A stretch of 64,000 bases of DNA from Paraescarpia echinospica (Eukaryota; Annelida; Polychaeta; Sabellida; Siboglinidae). The translations under genes were made by a program, and so were the position numbers. Below the pieces are notes generated by a model. The model had not been told where the DNA came from and made no database searches. It was given only the letters and a program-made list of their open reading frames with translations. Each line of letters starts with the position of its first letter. The first letter of the stretch is position 1. The DNA lies in NCBI GenBank assembly GCA_020002185.1, contig CM034534.1:13546534-13610533 (forward strand), written 5' to 3'. Shown here one piece after another: positions 1 through 11,329 of this stretch.

Positions 1-601
1 ATAGGTCTGCCAGAGAGAAAGTTTAAAGTGCTTTGAGCAGTCTTAAGGACTGGATACTGTGCTATATAAGAACTTACCTTTACATTTTACTGATGGTCTC
101 CTCTTCTCCTTCTACCACTCTCTTCTCAATTCTCAACTAAACATTGTGAAGTGACGTAAAACGCAGAGTGACTTACCTATTTCACACCTGTCACCAGTTC
201 ATTTGCTATGTATTTCAGATTATCTGAACAATGACTGAAACATGCAATATTTTCTTTCCAGATGTGTATTTACATTCTGTATCCTATCTAAATGTTTTGA
301 CCAATGTTGTATTTTATGCATCTAAACATGGTATTTATTTGTATAAAGAAATAAATATTAATATTATTGGAACAGTGAGGATATATATATATATAAGAAA
401 GTATTCAATGGAACACATTATCTGCTGGTTGTGTAAATGCTGGCTGTGTGAACAGGTTTCCAAGCAAAACTGAGAAATATCTCAGAAGGGTAAGTTACAC
501 ATAGAAATTAAAATGTTGGATTCTCGGTAAGTTATAGGTTTCCTAGTTCAGTTGCCATATGATGTTTTTGCTCTATCTTGTTAAACTTTGTAGGTACTCA
601 C
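1..601. other. No recognisable gene
   Basis: AT-rich sequence with short spurious open frames and no motif I recognise. It would be the intron downstream of the minus-strand exon at 602-800. Confidence 0.5.
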
Positions 602-800
602 TGTTGCAAGTATTGTCTGTCATCCATCAGGACAAAATCACAGTTGCACTTGGAGCAGAGCATGGCGCCTTCACACCCACTGCACTCGAGACAGTTGGAT
701 GGACACGAGGCACACTGACCACCATTGCGCTTGTAGTAGGGACAACACACCATCACTCCACTGCCAACATCTCAGCACGTTACGCAGCGGGACGGACATG
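602..800 (-). CDS. Cysteine-rich extracellular protein, internal exon with in-frame TGA
   Basis: Read on the minus strand, a tcttgcag acceptor precedes base 800 and a gtgagt donor follows base 602. The exon starts in phase 1 and ends in phase 2. The frame is dense in cysteines (for example CPSNCLECSGC, then CSKCNC) in the spacing of furin-like or growth-factor-receptor cysteine repeats, so an extracellular disulfide-rich module is likely. It joins in phase with the exon at 1436-1546. One TGA (772-774) directly follows a Cys codon. It could be a CGA codon lost by CpG decay, or the real acceptor may be the ttggcag just downstream of it. I do not recognise the protein. Whether it belongs to the LamG/EGF gene at 3.8-7.0 kb is unknown. 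Confidence 0.45.
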
Positions 801-1435
801 CTGCAAGACACAAGTCATGACCAGGTAAAATACTACTGCAAATAGACTTCATTTGTTTATATAACATGGCTGTATCTAGTGAACAGTGGGACAACCATGC
901 TTTCAGAGATGACACTCTGTTGAATTCACATATTATTTATTAATATCTTTATTTACGTGTTAGCTTTTATTTATTTATTACATTGGGTCGTGACACAGTC
1001 TAAACTTTGTGATATTTGTCAATGTTTTTGTATTTATATGCATGCATGTGTGTGTGCATGTCTGTGTGTAGCATTAATATGAGAACGCATTTGTAGTGTC
1101 TTAAATACAATCATACCTATACAAATAAGCTTTTATATAGTTGATTGATACAGCTTCATGGAAGATGTCTGCGAGGCAGTGTCGTGTCTAAGACGACAAT
1201 ATTCTCTTGTTAAGCATCTTGTTAAGCAAATATAAACAGCTTGTCTGCTGTTTATATTTGGTTCAAGATTCCACTGTGAAAAGTGCTTTGTTAACTATAA
1301 CCATAACACAATGGCTTGAAATACTGACTACTTTCACAAAGTGAATTGACTGGCAAAAGCACACATTTCTAACAATTGTGGTAGACATGTCAAAAGTTGC
1401 CCTTCCTGAATAAAACAACAGCTGGTGTGACTAAC

Positions 1436-1546
1436 CCTGGCATTTCTTGCCCACCTTGAGGCCATATCTTGAATCACATCTGTCAGCATCGCATTCTGCA
1501 GCTCCATCAGCATTCACTGTACATCTCTGGCAGCGGTCAGGGGGAG
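1436..1546 (-). CDS. Cysteine-rich extracellular protein, symmetrical exon
   Basis: The minus-strand exon is bounded by a tttatccag acceptor and a gttagt donor. It is 111 bases, phase 1 at both ends, as is usual for shuffled extracellular modules. It encodes a short cysteine-rich stretch including PDRCQRC, ECDADRCDSRYG and KKCQ. The phase-1 end joins the exon at 602-800 without breaking frame (KKCQ then ACPSRC). No signal peptide or membrane segment is seen, so this is an internal piece. The family is not identified beyond resemblance to EGF or furin-type cysteine repeats. Confidence 0.45.
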
Positions 1547-2556
1547 CTGGATAAAAGATGACACATTTACTCAGAGAAATAACAGCAGTTCCATTAGTAA
1601 GACACATTTACAGATTGCATATTTTAAATATGGAGGATCTTTAAGGCAAACCAGGCAACATATAATTTCTCATGGACTAGTATGTATGCAGTCCTATAGA
1701 GGATAACAATAAATAATTAACATTTTTAATCATGAAATTAAAGAAATAAATATTATTATTATTATTACTTAGGATGCGATGCATCCAGGCAGTGATCACT
1801 CTCAGTGCCAGCACCTGAAGGTCAGCAAACCAATAGTGTTCTGAACAAGGTTGACTAGTTGAACAAGGTCTCGTATGACATTCTTGCAACCACAACATAT
1901 ACTGTACACAGACAAGTAAGTTAAAGGAAATAAAAATAAGGCATTAACTAAAATCCTTTTTCCATGTGTACACAAAGTTTAACATTGTATGTAACATTTG
2001 ACAACACTAAAAAAATACAGAAAAATACATTTGTAGCATAAATTCGATTTTAAGCCCGTCTGTGTAGCGATTCCCGCGGAAAATAAAATTTAATGAGCTA
2101 GGCGATCACGTGGTATCGGGACGTCACTTATGACCCACACTCGCATCAGGCCGACCCTTTCCATGCATTCAGAGCATGTTTACAAGTATAGCTTTTGGGT
2201 CGAAACGAGCGTCAGAATGAGTTATTGTGCAATATTCCGATGAAATACAAACACTAGTCATCATAGAGGAACAAGCAGTTATCTTACCGTTCCACATGAA
2301 TCGAATTTTATTCAAAACAATGAATGCGAATGTGCCTACAAGTCGACTAGGTTTCGCCGAGCTTGGGCTCGTTTTCAGAATAATTATATCGAATGCAACC
2401 AACGAGAGATAATCTACACCAATAAACATACATAGCAAACATATATCGTATCCAGCTACAGAAAGTAACGTATATAATCTCACAATATCACTAGAATATC
2501 GATGTATGAAGGAGGAGTTGTATCATAACAACTTAAATCAGTGAGTGAATTTCAGT

Positions 2557-2645
2557 CGGGCCTGCTAGCTCAGTTAGTAAAGGCGTTGGTTCCTTATCAT
2601 GTATTTTGCAATCGGGTGACGTCGGTTCAAACTCCACACCAAACC
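2557..2645 (+). repeat. tRNA-like segment (tRNA-derived SINE head or tRNA pseudogene), left arm
   Basis: The segment holds an A-box-like TAGCTCAGTTAGTAAAGG and a B-box-like GGTTCAAACTCC about 45 bases apart, as in an internal RNA polymerase III promoter. The ends do not pair into a proper acceptor stem, so a functional tRNA is unlikely. Confidence 0.5.
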
Positions 2646-3086
2646 GTTGATTTTTTAACACTTTTTTTAGTTTATGTTTTCGCGAAGTAATATAAACCAA
2701 ATAATTGTTATACTATGATGCACTGTTTGTAAATATTTTGGTAGTAATTATTTATTCGCCACAAAAATGAAAATATGGTAATTATATATAACGCGATGTT
2801 TCTAAATGTTATTTATCTAGACAGATCACCATTTGTTTTCACATATATAATTACAATATATTACCGTACAATATATATACAATTAATAAATTATATATCC
2901 ATTACATTATATTTGTTTGGATGAATAAAATTTTGAAAAATCATTATATAATTCCCATATTTTCATTTTTGTGGCGAATAAATAATTACTACCAAAATAT
3001 TTATAAACAGTGCATCATAGTATAAAAATGATTTGGTTTATATTACTTCGTGAAAACATAAACCAAAAAAAGTAAACAAAATCAGT

Positions 3087-3174
3087 GGTTTGGTGTGGGG
3101 TTTGAACCGGCGTCACCCGATTGCAAAATAAACGCTAAGGAACCAACGCCTTTACCAACCGAGCTAACAGGACC
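3087..3174 (-). repeat. tRNA-like segment, right arm (inverted copy)
   Basis: Reverse-complement counterpart of 2557-2645, closer to the tRNA consensus (TTAGCTCGGTTGGTAAAGG and GGTTCAAACCCC). The two copies diverge internally near the anticodon region, so the arms have drifted since the palindrome formed or are kept by different pressures. Confidence 0.5.
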
Positions 3175-3791
3175 AACAGAAACTCACTGACTGATTTAAG
3201 TTGTTATGATGAATTGAACAACTCCTCCTTCATACATCGATATTCTAGTGATATTATGAGATTATACACGTTACTTTCTGTATATGTAACGATATATGTT
3301 TGCTATGTATGTTTATTGGTGTAGATTATCTCTCGTTGGTTGTATTCGATATAATTATTCTGAAAACAAGCCCAAGCTCGGCGAAACCTAGTCGACTTGT
3401 AGGCACATTCGCATTCATTGTTTTGAATAAAATTCGATTCATGTGGAACGGTAAGATAACTGCTTGTTCCTCTACGATGACTAGTGTTTGTATTTCATCG
3501 GAATATTGCACAATAACTCATTCTGACGCTCGTTTCGACCCAAAAGCTATACTTGTAAACATGCTCTGAATGCATGGAAAGGGTCGGCCTGATGCGAGTG
3601 TGGGTCATAAGTGACGTCACATCTCGGCATCCCGAAAAGCGCGCCAAAAATATGCATATTCGAAAATGTCCGGATGTACAGCATTAAATGTGGAATTTCT
3701 AATTCATTGATTTTTTTGATTGTTTTTGGCTTGGTGGACATGGAAATAGATAGCAGGATGTAATATAACATGAATTCAAGCCATAGATGTT

Positions 3792-3797
3792 TTTATT
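3792..3797 (-). terminator. Candidate AATAAA polyadenylation signal for the LamG/EGF gene
   Basis: A minus-strand AATAAA lies about 40 bases after the TAG at 3838-3840 that ends the frame of the LamG/EGF exon. This fits a terminal exon. It is weak evidence alone in AT-rich DNA. Confidence 0.35.
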
Positions 3798-4031
3798 CCC
3801 TTTAATAGAACACTGCAATGTGGTGCACAACTAGTCTCTAGAATACAGACCAGGGAAACAATTCTCTCCGTTCGCAGTGAGTGCCAGAGAAGCCCTTGTT
3901 ACAGATGCACTGGTAGCCGAACTCAGTCACTGCAGTTCAACAGCTACCGTTGCTCCCACAGATGTTACGGACACACACAGGGCAGTTGGACACACCCACC
4001 ATGTCTTTGGCATCACCCCCAAGGTCCACAG

Positions 4032-5252
4032 CAGACCTGGGTCCGAATACATTTTCATGAGTACAAGTATGAGTACTTTGGTGATGGATGAGTACGAGTA
4101 CGCGTATGAGTACATTGCTAAAAGCTGAGTATGAGTACGAGTACATTCTCACAAGTATGAGTAAAAGTATGAGTACATTTTTTTAAATACATTTTTATGA
4201 GGAAAACTAAGAAAAACCTCTATTTCATCAACAATGAAATTCACTTCATTGGCATTATTTCAGTGGCATCGTATGATCTTATCATCTATTTGCCATTGCA
4301 CCGAATGAACATGAGTTGTTCACAGGTTGATTCTTTCAGGCTGCACCGTTCAGGGCAAAATACTTTCTCAGCTATGCTAAATACCCTTTCAACTGGGGTT
4401 GATGAGGCCGGAATGCTGAGATGGTGAGGGACCAACTGAGCCACAGTTGGAAAACTCAGAACTGGAGTGGATCACTGTGACGATCTGTACATGGCTCACT
4501 GGGGTATTCGTTCATCTCTACAATCAGCAATCTGCTGATATTATAAGTTTGCAGTTTACGTTTACTGATCGTAAACTACTAATTGTCGAGAGGGTTAGCA
4601 CATGTCCACATAACAGGCTCAGCAACCCCTTTGGACTTTTTAGCCAGGCTGTTGGCATGTGATTATACTAGTGTAGGAGGCAGTCTGACTTGAGCCACCT
4701 TACTTCTACAGAGGAAGACTGGCATTTCTTGTTTTTAGCAGTTAGCACTGTCAGCCACTGTAAAGTGGCCTGGTCTCCAGACTACTTCAAAGGCATTTCC
4801 TGTCTAACTGGTGGGTTAACTGCTAATTGGCTCTTTATGGACATCCTGGTGGCTCAATTAAACAAACAGGTTTATGGCCTGAACTGACAGCCTACAATTA
4901 TTGTTTGCTGAAGAGGGTGTTTCTAACTGGGAAAAGATGCTGCCTGTTGCCATGTTTGGGTATCATAAGTCATGGTTATCAGAGAATGAGGATGTACTAT
5001 GTGTAGGGATGGTAAGGTGGTATTCTGTCAGAATTAACAAAGTATTTAAAAAATAGTTGGAACATTTAAATATTTCAGGAAAGTTTCATTTTATAACCAG
5101 ATATATTTATTTTCCACAGTACATATTGAGAAAGTACTCAGATGTACTCGTAATGTACTCGTAAAATCTGAGTACAATGAATATGAGTACGAGTCCATGA
5201 CCCATAAGTTTTATGAGTACGAGTACTTCAAAAATGTACGGCCCCAGGTCTG
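4032..5252 (-). mobile_element. hAT-family DNA transposon with 8-bp target duplication
   Basis: The termini are inverted: CAGACCTGGGTCCG on the left and CAGACCTGGGGCCG on the right strand. The insertion is flanked by a perfect 8-bp duplication, GTCCACAG (4024-4031 and 5253-5260), diagnostic of hAT elements. Both subterminal regions are packed with GAGTAC/GTACTC motifs, probably transposase binding sites. A decayed transposase C-terminus lies inside on the minus strand. At 1221 bases it is internally deleted and non-autonomous. It lands in coding sequence of the LamG/EGF exon. Confidence 0.93.
4190..4440 (-). pseudogene. hAT transposase C-terminal dimerisation region, decayed
   Basis: The minus-strand translation gives LSIPASSTPVERVFSIAEKV followed by an RCSLKESTCEQLMFIRCN stretch, the hallmark of the hAT C-terminal dimerisation domain. 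Stops follow immediately and the catalytic core is missing. It is a relic within the element 4032-5252. Confidence 0.9.
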
Positions 5253-5464
5253 GTCCACAGGCACCCCACTGATCGCAATCTTACTGATGCACCCTGCAGA
5301 CAGACGTAGAGCAAGACTCACTCGTAGCACAGGTGACAGTGAGAATAATCATCCAAGAAGAATATTTTCAAACTTTATTCTTAACAAGTTATTGTGTTAA
5401 CATTTCTTGTCAGTTATTCGTATGTTGGAATGATGAACTCTCGATAACGCAATGGCTTTCTCGT

Positions 5465-5705
5465 CCAACCTCCTTTTGGGGGTCTTGTTATGCTTGACCC
5501 ACCCTCCTTTTAGGGTCTTCTTATGCTTGGCCCACCCACCTTTGGGGGTTTTGTTATGCTTAGCCCACCCTCCTTTTGGGGTCTTCTTATGCTTGGCCCA
5601 CCCACCTTTGGGGGTTTTGTTATGTTTGGTCTACCCTCCTTTTGGTGTCTTGTTCTGGCTGGCCCACCCTCCTCTCGAGTTCTTGTTATGTTTGGCCCAG
5701 CCTCC
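5465..5705. repeat. 33-bp tandem repeat, about 7-8 copies
   Basis: The unit contains CTTATGCTTGGCCCACCC and alternates between two variants. Because 33 is a multiple of 3, frames stay open on both strands (11-residue repeats), which makes spurious open frames. It lies in the intron of the LamG/EGF gene, so I do not call it coding. Confidence 0.85.
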
Positions 5706-5896
5706 ATCAAACACATACATCATATCAAGGTACAGTAAATGCATGTCGATATGGCTGTCAGGCCTGGTGAAATTTAATTTCTTTGTCAATGTGACATAGT
5801 AATACTAAGTCAGGGTGACATTGAAATTACTAAGTCGCTAAATAGATTAAGGAATGTATGAGTGTTTTATTACACATTTCATGACTGCATATAATG

Positions 5897-6820
5897 CAGG
5901 GTTCGCAGTTTCTTCCGAATGGCAGTTTTTCCATGTTTCTTCTATTCTGGAAGAAATTATTTCTTCCAGTTTCTTCCGGAAGAAAATGTATGTAACTAAA
6001 AATATACTTATAAATAATTTTAAGCTAGTGATGTTGATATAAAGTATGGTTTTTAATATGGTAACTCTATCGCACAAAATAAATAAGACTTCTTATTTCA
6101 GGCATATGTGGGTATTTATGTACTAAGATTTTCACTTGTGTTGCAGTACATCTCACTGCAGGTAGAATACAGTTATTTATAATAAGTGGGCAGTTAGGTT
6201 TGTCTTGCTGTTCCCACATAGAATACTAAATGGCTTCACGTCCACCAGGCCTGACAGCCACCTAGTTCAGTTAGCTACATCTTACTCACTGGTTGAGTAG
6301 TGCAAATGTAAATACTAAGTCAAAGCAAAGTTGCTGTGCTAAGCAGATGATGACAGAGATATTCTAAACATATCTTTCAGTTTATATTTTATCCCAATTA
6401 TGACATGTGATTAACACAAATACACAACATAAAACCAAGACATAGTGAACATATATTTCTTTCAATAGATATTGAATGGATAAACTTTGTTATTGTGGCA
6501 TACACCACATGGCTTACGGTGGGTAATAAAGGGAGCCATGCTCGATTTTTGTTTTAGGTGACTAATAATACAATTAATGAGGAAAAATATCAATACGAAC
6601 ACAAATGCATACATTTTTATGTTATCCTAATATTATAATCATCAAATGTATCATATTTATACATTGAATAAAATCAATACAAAAATATATATCAGAATAC
6701 TTTCCATTGTCTAACCCTAACTTCCACTTTCTTCCATTTTTTTGGAAGAAAGTGGAAGAAACCCCTTTCTTCCAGGCATCCCGGAAGAAATAGGTTTCTT
6801 CCAGAAGATATCAAACCCTG
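5897..6820. mobile_element. Non-autonomous hAT element (924 bp) with 8-bp target duplication
   Basis: The ends are CAGGGTTCG on the left and CAGGGTTTG on the opposite strand at the right. A perfect 8-bp duplication ATATAATG flanks it (5889-5896 and 6821-6828). TTCTTCC/GGAAGAA motifs are repeated near both ends. It has no transposase. It sits in the intron between the two LamG exons and differs in its ends from the hAT copy at 4032-5252. Confidence 0.9.
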
Positions 6821-6868
6821 ATATAATGGCATGCCAAAATGAAGCCCAGAAACGAGAGAAGTACATAC

Positions 6869-7012
6869 CAACGAAGCCCTCCCTGAAGCCAGCCGACTGT
6901 GCGATGTGGCTGAAGTTTGGATGTCCTCCTATGTCCATGTCTGAGACGAAGTCGAGACCCTGGTAGTTGCCTGCAACGCCAACCTGACTGGTTGAGTGGT
7001 TGTAAGTGACAC
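6869..7012 (-). CDS. Perlecan/agrin-like laminin-G domain exon
   Basis: The minus-strand exon has an aattacag acceptor before 7012 and a gtatgt donor after 6869. It reads GLDFVSDMDIGGHPNFSHIA then SAGFREGFVG, the typical LamG motif in which a glycine-rich strand and GF-GCI close the domain. It splices in frame (split Gly codon) to the exon starting at 5293, giving EGFVGCISKIAI. Such LamG/EGF proteins are secreted basement-membrane or synaptic matrix components that bind dystroglycan, integrins or sulfated glycans. No exon further upstream was recognised. Confidence 0.8.
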
Positions 7013-7763
7013 CTGTAATTGTGTGTGTGTTGCCTGTGCTATATCAAGATCACTTTGACCAGTTATTACAGTTGTTCTTGCTACTGTTTGCTATGCTAAC
7101 ACAATTTTACCCAGGATACTTTGCATACAGCCAAAATTAACAAGTCAATGATGCCCTCACCACTACAGGTCATTCAATGCTATTTTCCCTAATTTTTTTG
7201 TTTTCCTTCCCACAGCCACAGAGCCTTGCTGTTATGACCACATTTTAAGCAGTCTTCCAATGTTTTATTGAAGAAATTATTTTCTAAATAAGCATATATA
7301 TATATGATACATTTTTTATTCATTTTTTGATGAACCTACAGACACTTATAGGTTATCAAGGGATCTTTTTTGAATAAATGAAGCAAATTACCATGACACT
7401 TACCCTTTCTAACATACATGTAATATTTTAAACCTGATTCTTGTGTATTGTAATAATAAATTGGTTACGTAATTGTGACTGTTTAGCAATAACAACAATA
7501 GCAGAAAAATGGTTTTCCTAAAAATTAATTAGAAATTGGGAAGACAACTACAGAAAACTACAATTTGAGACAGCCTCAATGCTCAAACTTGAGCAACTAT
7601 TGACCTCAAACTTGGACAATTATTGACCATTCATGGGATAAGCACTTGCGGTGAAGTAAGAATAAGATCACGACATATCGTCAAAACATCTTTATTGCAT
7701 TGCATATTGTAACATACAGATGGATGCAACTTAATTATTTCTGGTTAGCATCACTCACATAAA
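7013..7763. other. No recognisable gene
   Basis: AT-rich sequence with no exon-like frame or TE termini I can identify. It may be intron upstream of the LamG exon. Confidence 0.5.
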
Positions 7764-7900
7764 AAGGCCGAGATCACTCCTCGAACAGGCCGAGATCACT
7801 CCTCAAACAGGCCGAGATCACTGCCGCATAGGCCGAGGTCGCTGGCCGAGTTCACCGAAACAGGCCGAGATCACTCAGGCCGAGATCACGAAAGGCCGAG
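7764..7900. repeat. Degenerate tandem repeat of a GGCCGAGATCACT motif
   Basis: At least seven copies of GGCCGAGATCACT or close variants occur at irregular 13-25 base spacing. Confidence 0.8.
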
Positions 7901-8280
7901 CACTGCTGAGCAGAAAGCATTGGGCCAATCAGTTTACACCTCCATCAAGCATATTGGCAAGTTTAACCTGCCCCCCCCCCGGGTTAAGTAATTAATGGCA
8001 CTGTCCATTGTGAGAGCAACATATGCATATGATTCCTTATGGCTACGACTCACTGATAACAGTGTCTTTCATTATGGACTTCCTGGCACACATAAAATGA
8101 GTATGCCTTTTTTATGGTCAGAACTGGTAACAAGTACAAGTCATGCGACCAGTCTTTCTTCGCAATTTTGTACGGATCTCTTCCTCCTACAAGTGCTACC
8201 TTGTGCAAATAACGCATTTTTACATCCCCCGACAATGACTCGATGTACTTTTGTATACTTCCGCCAGAGTATACAAGTAT

Positions 8281-8420
8281 AATAAAATCGACACATACCT
8301 CAGACGGGCGGGATACACATAGATAAAAGGGTCGAACTCTCGATAAGCCAAAGGGCTTCCTTGTCCACCTGCTACCTAGAGTTAATTCTCTGGGTGGCAA
8401 TCTTGTTAAATCTTGTTAAA
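8281..8420 (+). mobile_element. 5'-truncated CR1/L2-like LINE 3' tail
   Basis: This matches the last 140 bases of the LINE at 42128-45426: the CTCTCGATAAGCCAAA segment, the terminal hairpin and the AATCTTGTTAA direct repeats. No coding capacity remains. Confidence 0.88.
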
Positions 8421-8984
8421 TAAGAGTTTTGCGAAGCGCAAAAGCGACTGCTGTCACATCTGATGATCGCAAGAGAGCAGCACGTTCGCAGCTTCGCCAG
8501 TCCACCGTGAGGAACCACTATATTGGCAACGGTGCGCGCTTTATTCGAGGAAAACTCGGCAGTGTTTGTGACAGGCTTGGGTTTACTGATGACACAGCAG
8601 AGTGACAGTCATAAACTACAGGTGACGCAACAGGAAGGGTGGGAAAAAGTGAGGGAGAGGGGGAGGGAAGAGTGGGGTAAAATACAGAGTGCTTAATTAA
8701 TTGTTATTTCGGCAACCTTACGAAAGTGTCGACAGAAAAGACCAGCGAGACCATTCTTGTCGGAAAGAACCTGCTTCTGAATTCGGGATACCAGTCTCCG
8801 AACTTAAAACAATTATATAGAACACCATTGGAGACGTTTCATCAACGACTGTCACGAGGACTGCCCGCCGGGTGAATATAAGAAGACGACAACGACGACG
8901 AAGATTGGATTTTATTGGGATAAACTGCTTGATGATGACGTAGTTGACGACGACAACAACGAGAGGAAGATATGCAGAGGGAGA

Positions 8985-9440
8985 GTGACAGCGAGTGAGT
9001 GGGTGAGTGGGTGAGTGGGTGAGTGGGTGGGTGGGTGGGTGGGTGAGTGAGTGAGTGGGTGAGTGAGTGAGAGTGATATATATATATAAATAAATATGTG
9101 TGTGTGTGTGTGTGTATACATGGAGAGAGAGAGAGAGGGGGGGAGGGAGGGAGAGGAGGAGGGACGGGTGGAGGGAAGGAGGTAGGTATGTATGTATGTA
9201 GGGAGAGAGGGAAGTAGTGATGGAAGGAGGGAGGGAGAGAGAGGGGGGAGGTAGGGAGGGATGGAGAGGGGTAGATAGGTAGGGAGGAAGGAAGGAAGCG
9301 AGGGAAGGGTGAAGGGATGGAGTGACGAGGGAGGGAGGGAGGTGGGTAGGTAGTAAAGTAGGGAGGTAGGGAGGCAGGCAGGCAGGCAGAGAGACAGGCA
9401 GTCAGGCAGGCAGGCAGAGACGGAGAGGCGGAGAGTGAGA
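8985..9440. repeat. G/A-rich low-complexity tract (GTGA, GGGT, GAGG, GGCA units)
   Basis: Successive purine-rich simple repeats with a short TA/TG tract inside. A long minus-strand open frame of Ser/Pro/Leu repeats here is an artefact of the composition. Confidence 0.9.
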
Positions 9441-9769
9441 GAAGTGTTCACTCAATGCATCCGTGTTGTGATTAATGAAATGATGCACTACAAGTTGCAT
9501 CCAATCCATATAGGTCGGCTTTTCAATTACCGATATTCTATAATGTCATCGCGGTGCTTCAGTCTACAAGATTTTGATCTTGGTCGATCTTCGTACATGT
9601 GTACGTATTGTTGACAAGAATCGTCACAATGCTATATCCGGTGGATGTTAATAACGAGTCATACAAGAAATTATTTCTAAAACAATTTTATGCCATAGTT
9701 GTAGCTATAATCTAGTTTAAAATACAATGCCACAAGAACATCCAACATAAACAATCCACGTCATCAACC

Positions 9770-10705
9770 TTTTGCAGCCATATTATTCCGTTGTTGGCCA
9801 AAGGCCTCAGCATATCGTTTCCAGATCTGCCTGTCTTGCGCTATCCTCTGCCAGATGGAGCCCTTCCACTACTCGTCTAGTTCGTCTCTCCACCGTCTCG
9901 TCGGTCTTCCTCTAGATCGTTTCTCTCCGTAAGGTCTCCAGGTTGTGATACGCGATGTCCATCGGTTTCGTAGTCTGCTGATGTGCCCTGCCCAGGTCCA
10001 CTTCTGCTTCTGATTTGTTCTATTACGTCTATGACATTTGTTCTCTCTCTTACCCAGATGTTTGTTTTTCACTCCCGATATGTGATGTTTAACATACTTC
10101 TTTCCATCCTTGTTTGTGCGGCTGCTAGCTTGTTCTTTGCCTGGATGGCGAGTGCCCATGTTTCCGCGCCGTATGTCTTCGCTGGAAGTATGCATAAGTT
10201 GTAGACTTGTCTCTTCAAACAGCTTCCAAAGTTACCCTGTCGCGGTGGTTGGTGAATGCTGTCCAGCCAGCCGGTCGTGATTCTTCGTTTGTGTCTCTGT
10301 TGCAGTATCGCTGTCCCAGGTAGACATACCTTTCAACGTTCTCTATCTGCGTGGTATATATATATATCAGAAATATATATATTGGTGTGTCGTTTTCTAC
10401 CATCACTCTTTTCTTCGAAATGTTCATGTTAGGACCTTGTTTTTCACTTTCATCAGCTCCTGCAGCATTTTTGTAGTTCTTGCGGTGTAATAGCGCATAT
10501 GAGTATGTCGTCGGCGAAGCGAAGATGGCTGAGATATTCTCTATCTATACTCAAGCCTCTGGTTTCCCAGGTCAGTGTTCGAATATATGTTTGAGTGTTG
10601 CCGTAAGCAGCTTGGGCGATATGGTGTCACCCTATCGTACTCCCCTCTTGATGTTGATCTTGTTGCTTGGAATCTCCTCACCTTATGTTTTGTTATTTAT
10701 TTTAC
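9770..10705 (-). mobile_element. RTE-like non-LTR retrotransposon 3' fragment, degraded
   Basis: The minus-strand translation shows, in order, a reverse-transcriptase FADD segment (HLRFADDILIC, about 10520), TQIENVERYVYLGQRYCNRD, then WTWAGHISRLRNRWTSRIT and GRPTRRWRDELDE near the end, the usual C-terminus of RTE-type ORF2 proteins. The frames are broken and deleted, and a TA microsatellite has grown inside (10355-10382). It is a dead 5'-truncated copy. Confidence 0.88.
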
Positions 10706-11329
10706 ATTATACCAGGTTTAGCATAAGGTTATATGCTTGTACTTTTTAAATTATAATTTAAACACGAATCTATTGCATGTATCATTTGAAATGTTTGATT
10801 GGTTAAATAAAACAAATTCTTATTCCTTTTAACTGTGTTAACAAAAGTCAGACGTATCCAGAACTCCGCTGTCGGTTTGGGCACAGACATAACGTCGGAA
10901 GACAGGGGGTGGGGGTGCTGTTGGAGATTTTTCGCGGAGACGTTAAACATTTTAATATTTTGCCTTGCCTTTCACTCTCATTCATCGCTCAGTTGTAGAG
11001 AAACATTTCCACAAGTACGGTCTCAATCTTGCCACGAAAAAACAAGGATGCAAGAGTATTGTTGACAATTCTCACGAAAAAGATACGATCTGTTTTCCAA
11101 AATATCCTAAGTTAGTCATCTTTACACCAAAATACAAACTGGAATGGTGATCAGGCAACACTTTAAAAAAACAACACTCAGTATTGGAGATAAGCCCCCC
11201 CTCTTTCAACATTGGGTGATGAGCTCCCTTGCTCTACCCCCCCCTCCCCCCGGATCCAACGCCTACTCAGTTGTAATCAGGATACGTGGGCCTGTTCATG
11301 ATATCCCTAATTTGGTTGGTGCAACCCAC

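Larger units (their letters stand above)
2120..3618. repeat. Large inverted repeat (fold-back element), arms about 0.66 kb
   Basis: The left arm (about 2120-2779) is the reverse complement of the right arm (about 2955-3618), with few mismatches and an AT-rich loop of about 175 bases. Outer ends share GACGTCACTTATGACCCAC. Each arm contains the same spurious short frame in opposite orientation and a tRNA-like segment. It has the form of a fold-back or MITE-like element. I see no transposase and could not fix a target duplication. Confidence 0.85.
3838..5293 (-). pseudogene. Perlecan/agrin-like LamG end plus EGF domain exon, split by a hAT insertion
   Basis: On the minus strand a tctgcag acceptor precedes base 5293. 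The exon reads CISKIAISGVPVDLGGDA, the C-terminal strand of a laminin-G domain, then an EGF domain with all six cysteines (ending YQCICNKGFSGTHCE), as in perlecan-type basement-membrane proteins. It joins in frame to the exon 6869-7012. A hAT element (4032-5252) sits inside. Removing it with one 8-bp duplication restores the frame exactly. The EGF also has an in-frame TGA at 3937-3939, just after the third cysteine, and the frame stops at 3838. The insertion and stop argue for a pseudogene or a disrupted allele. The protein class is confident; perlecan versus agrin or another LamG/EGF protein is not. Confidence 0.75.

Noticed and set aside
559..828. Plus-strand 89-residue frame
   Set aside because: Antisense of the cysteine-rich minus-strand exon 602-800, which has proper splice sites.
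2557..2645. Functional tRNA gene
   Set aside because: A and B boxes are present but the acceptor and anticodon stems do not pair; called tRNA-like only.
3877..4128. Plus-strand 83-residue frame
   Set aside because: Shadow of the minus-strand EGF exon running into hAT terminal repeats.
8912..9451. 179-residue Ser/Pro/Leu minus-strand frame
   Set aside because: Purine-rich simple repeats on the plus strand without stops; no domain.
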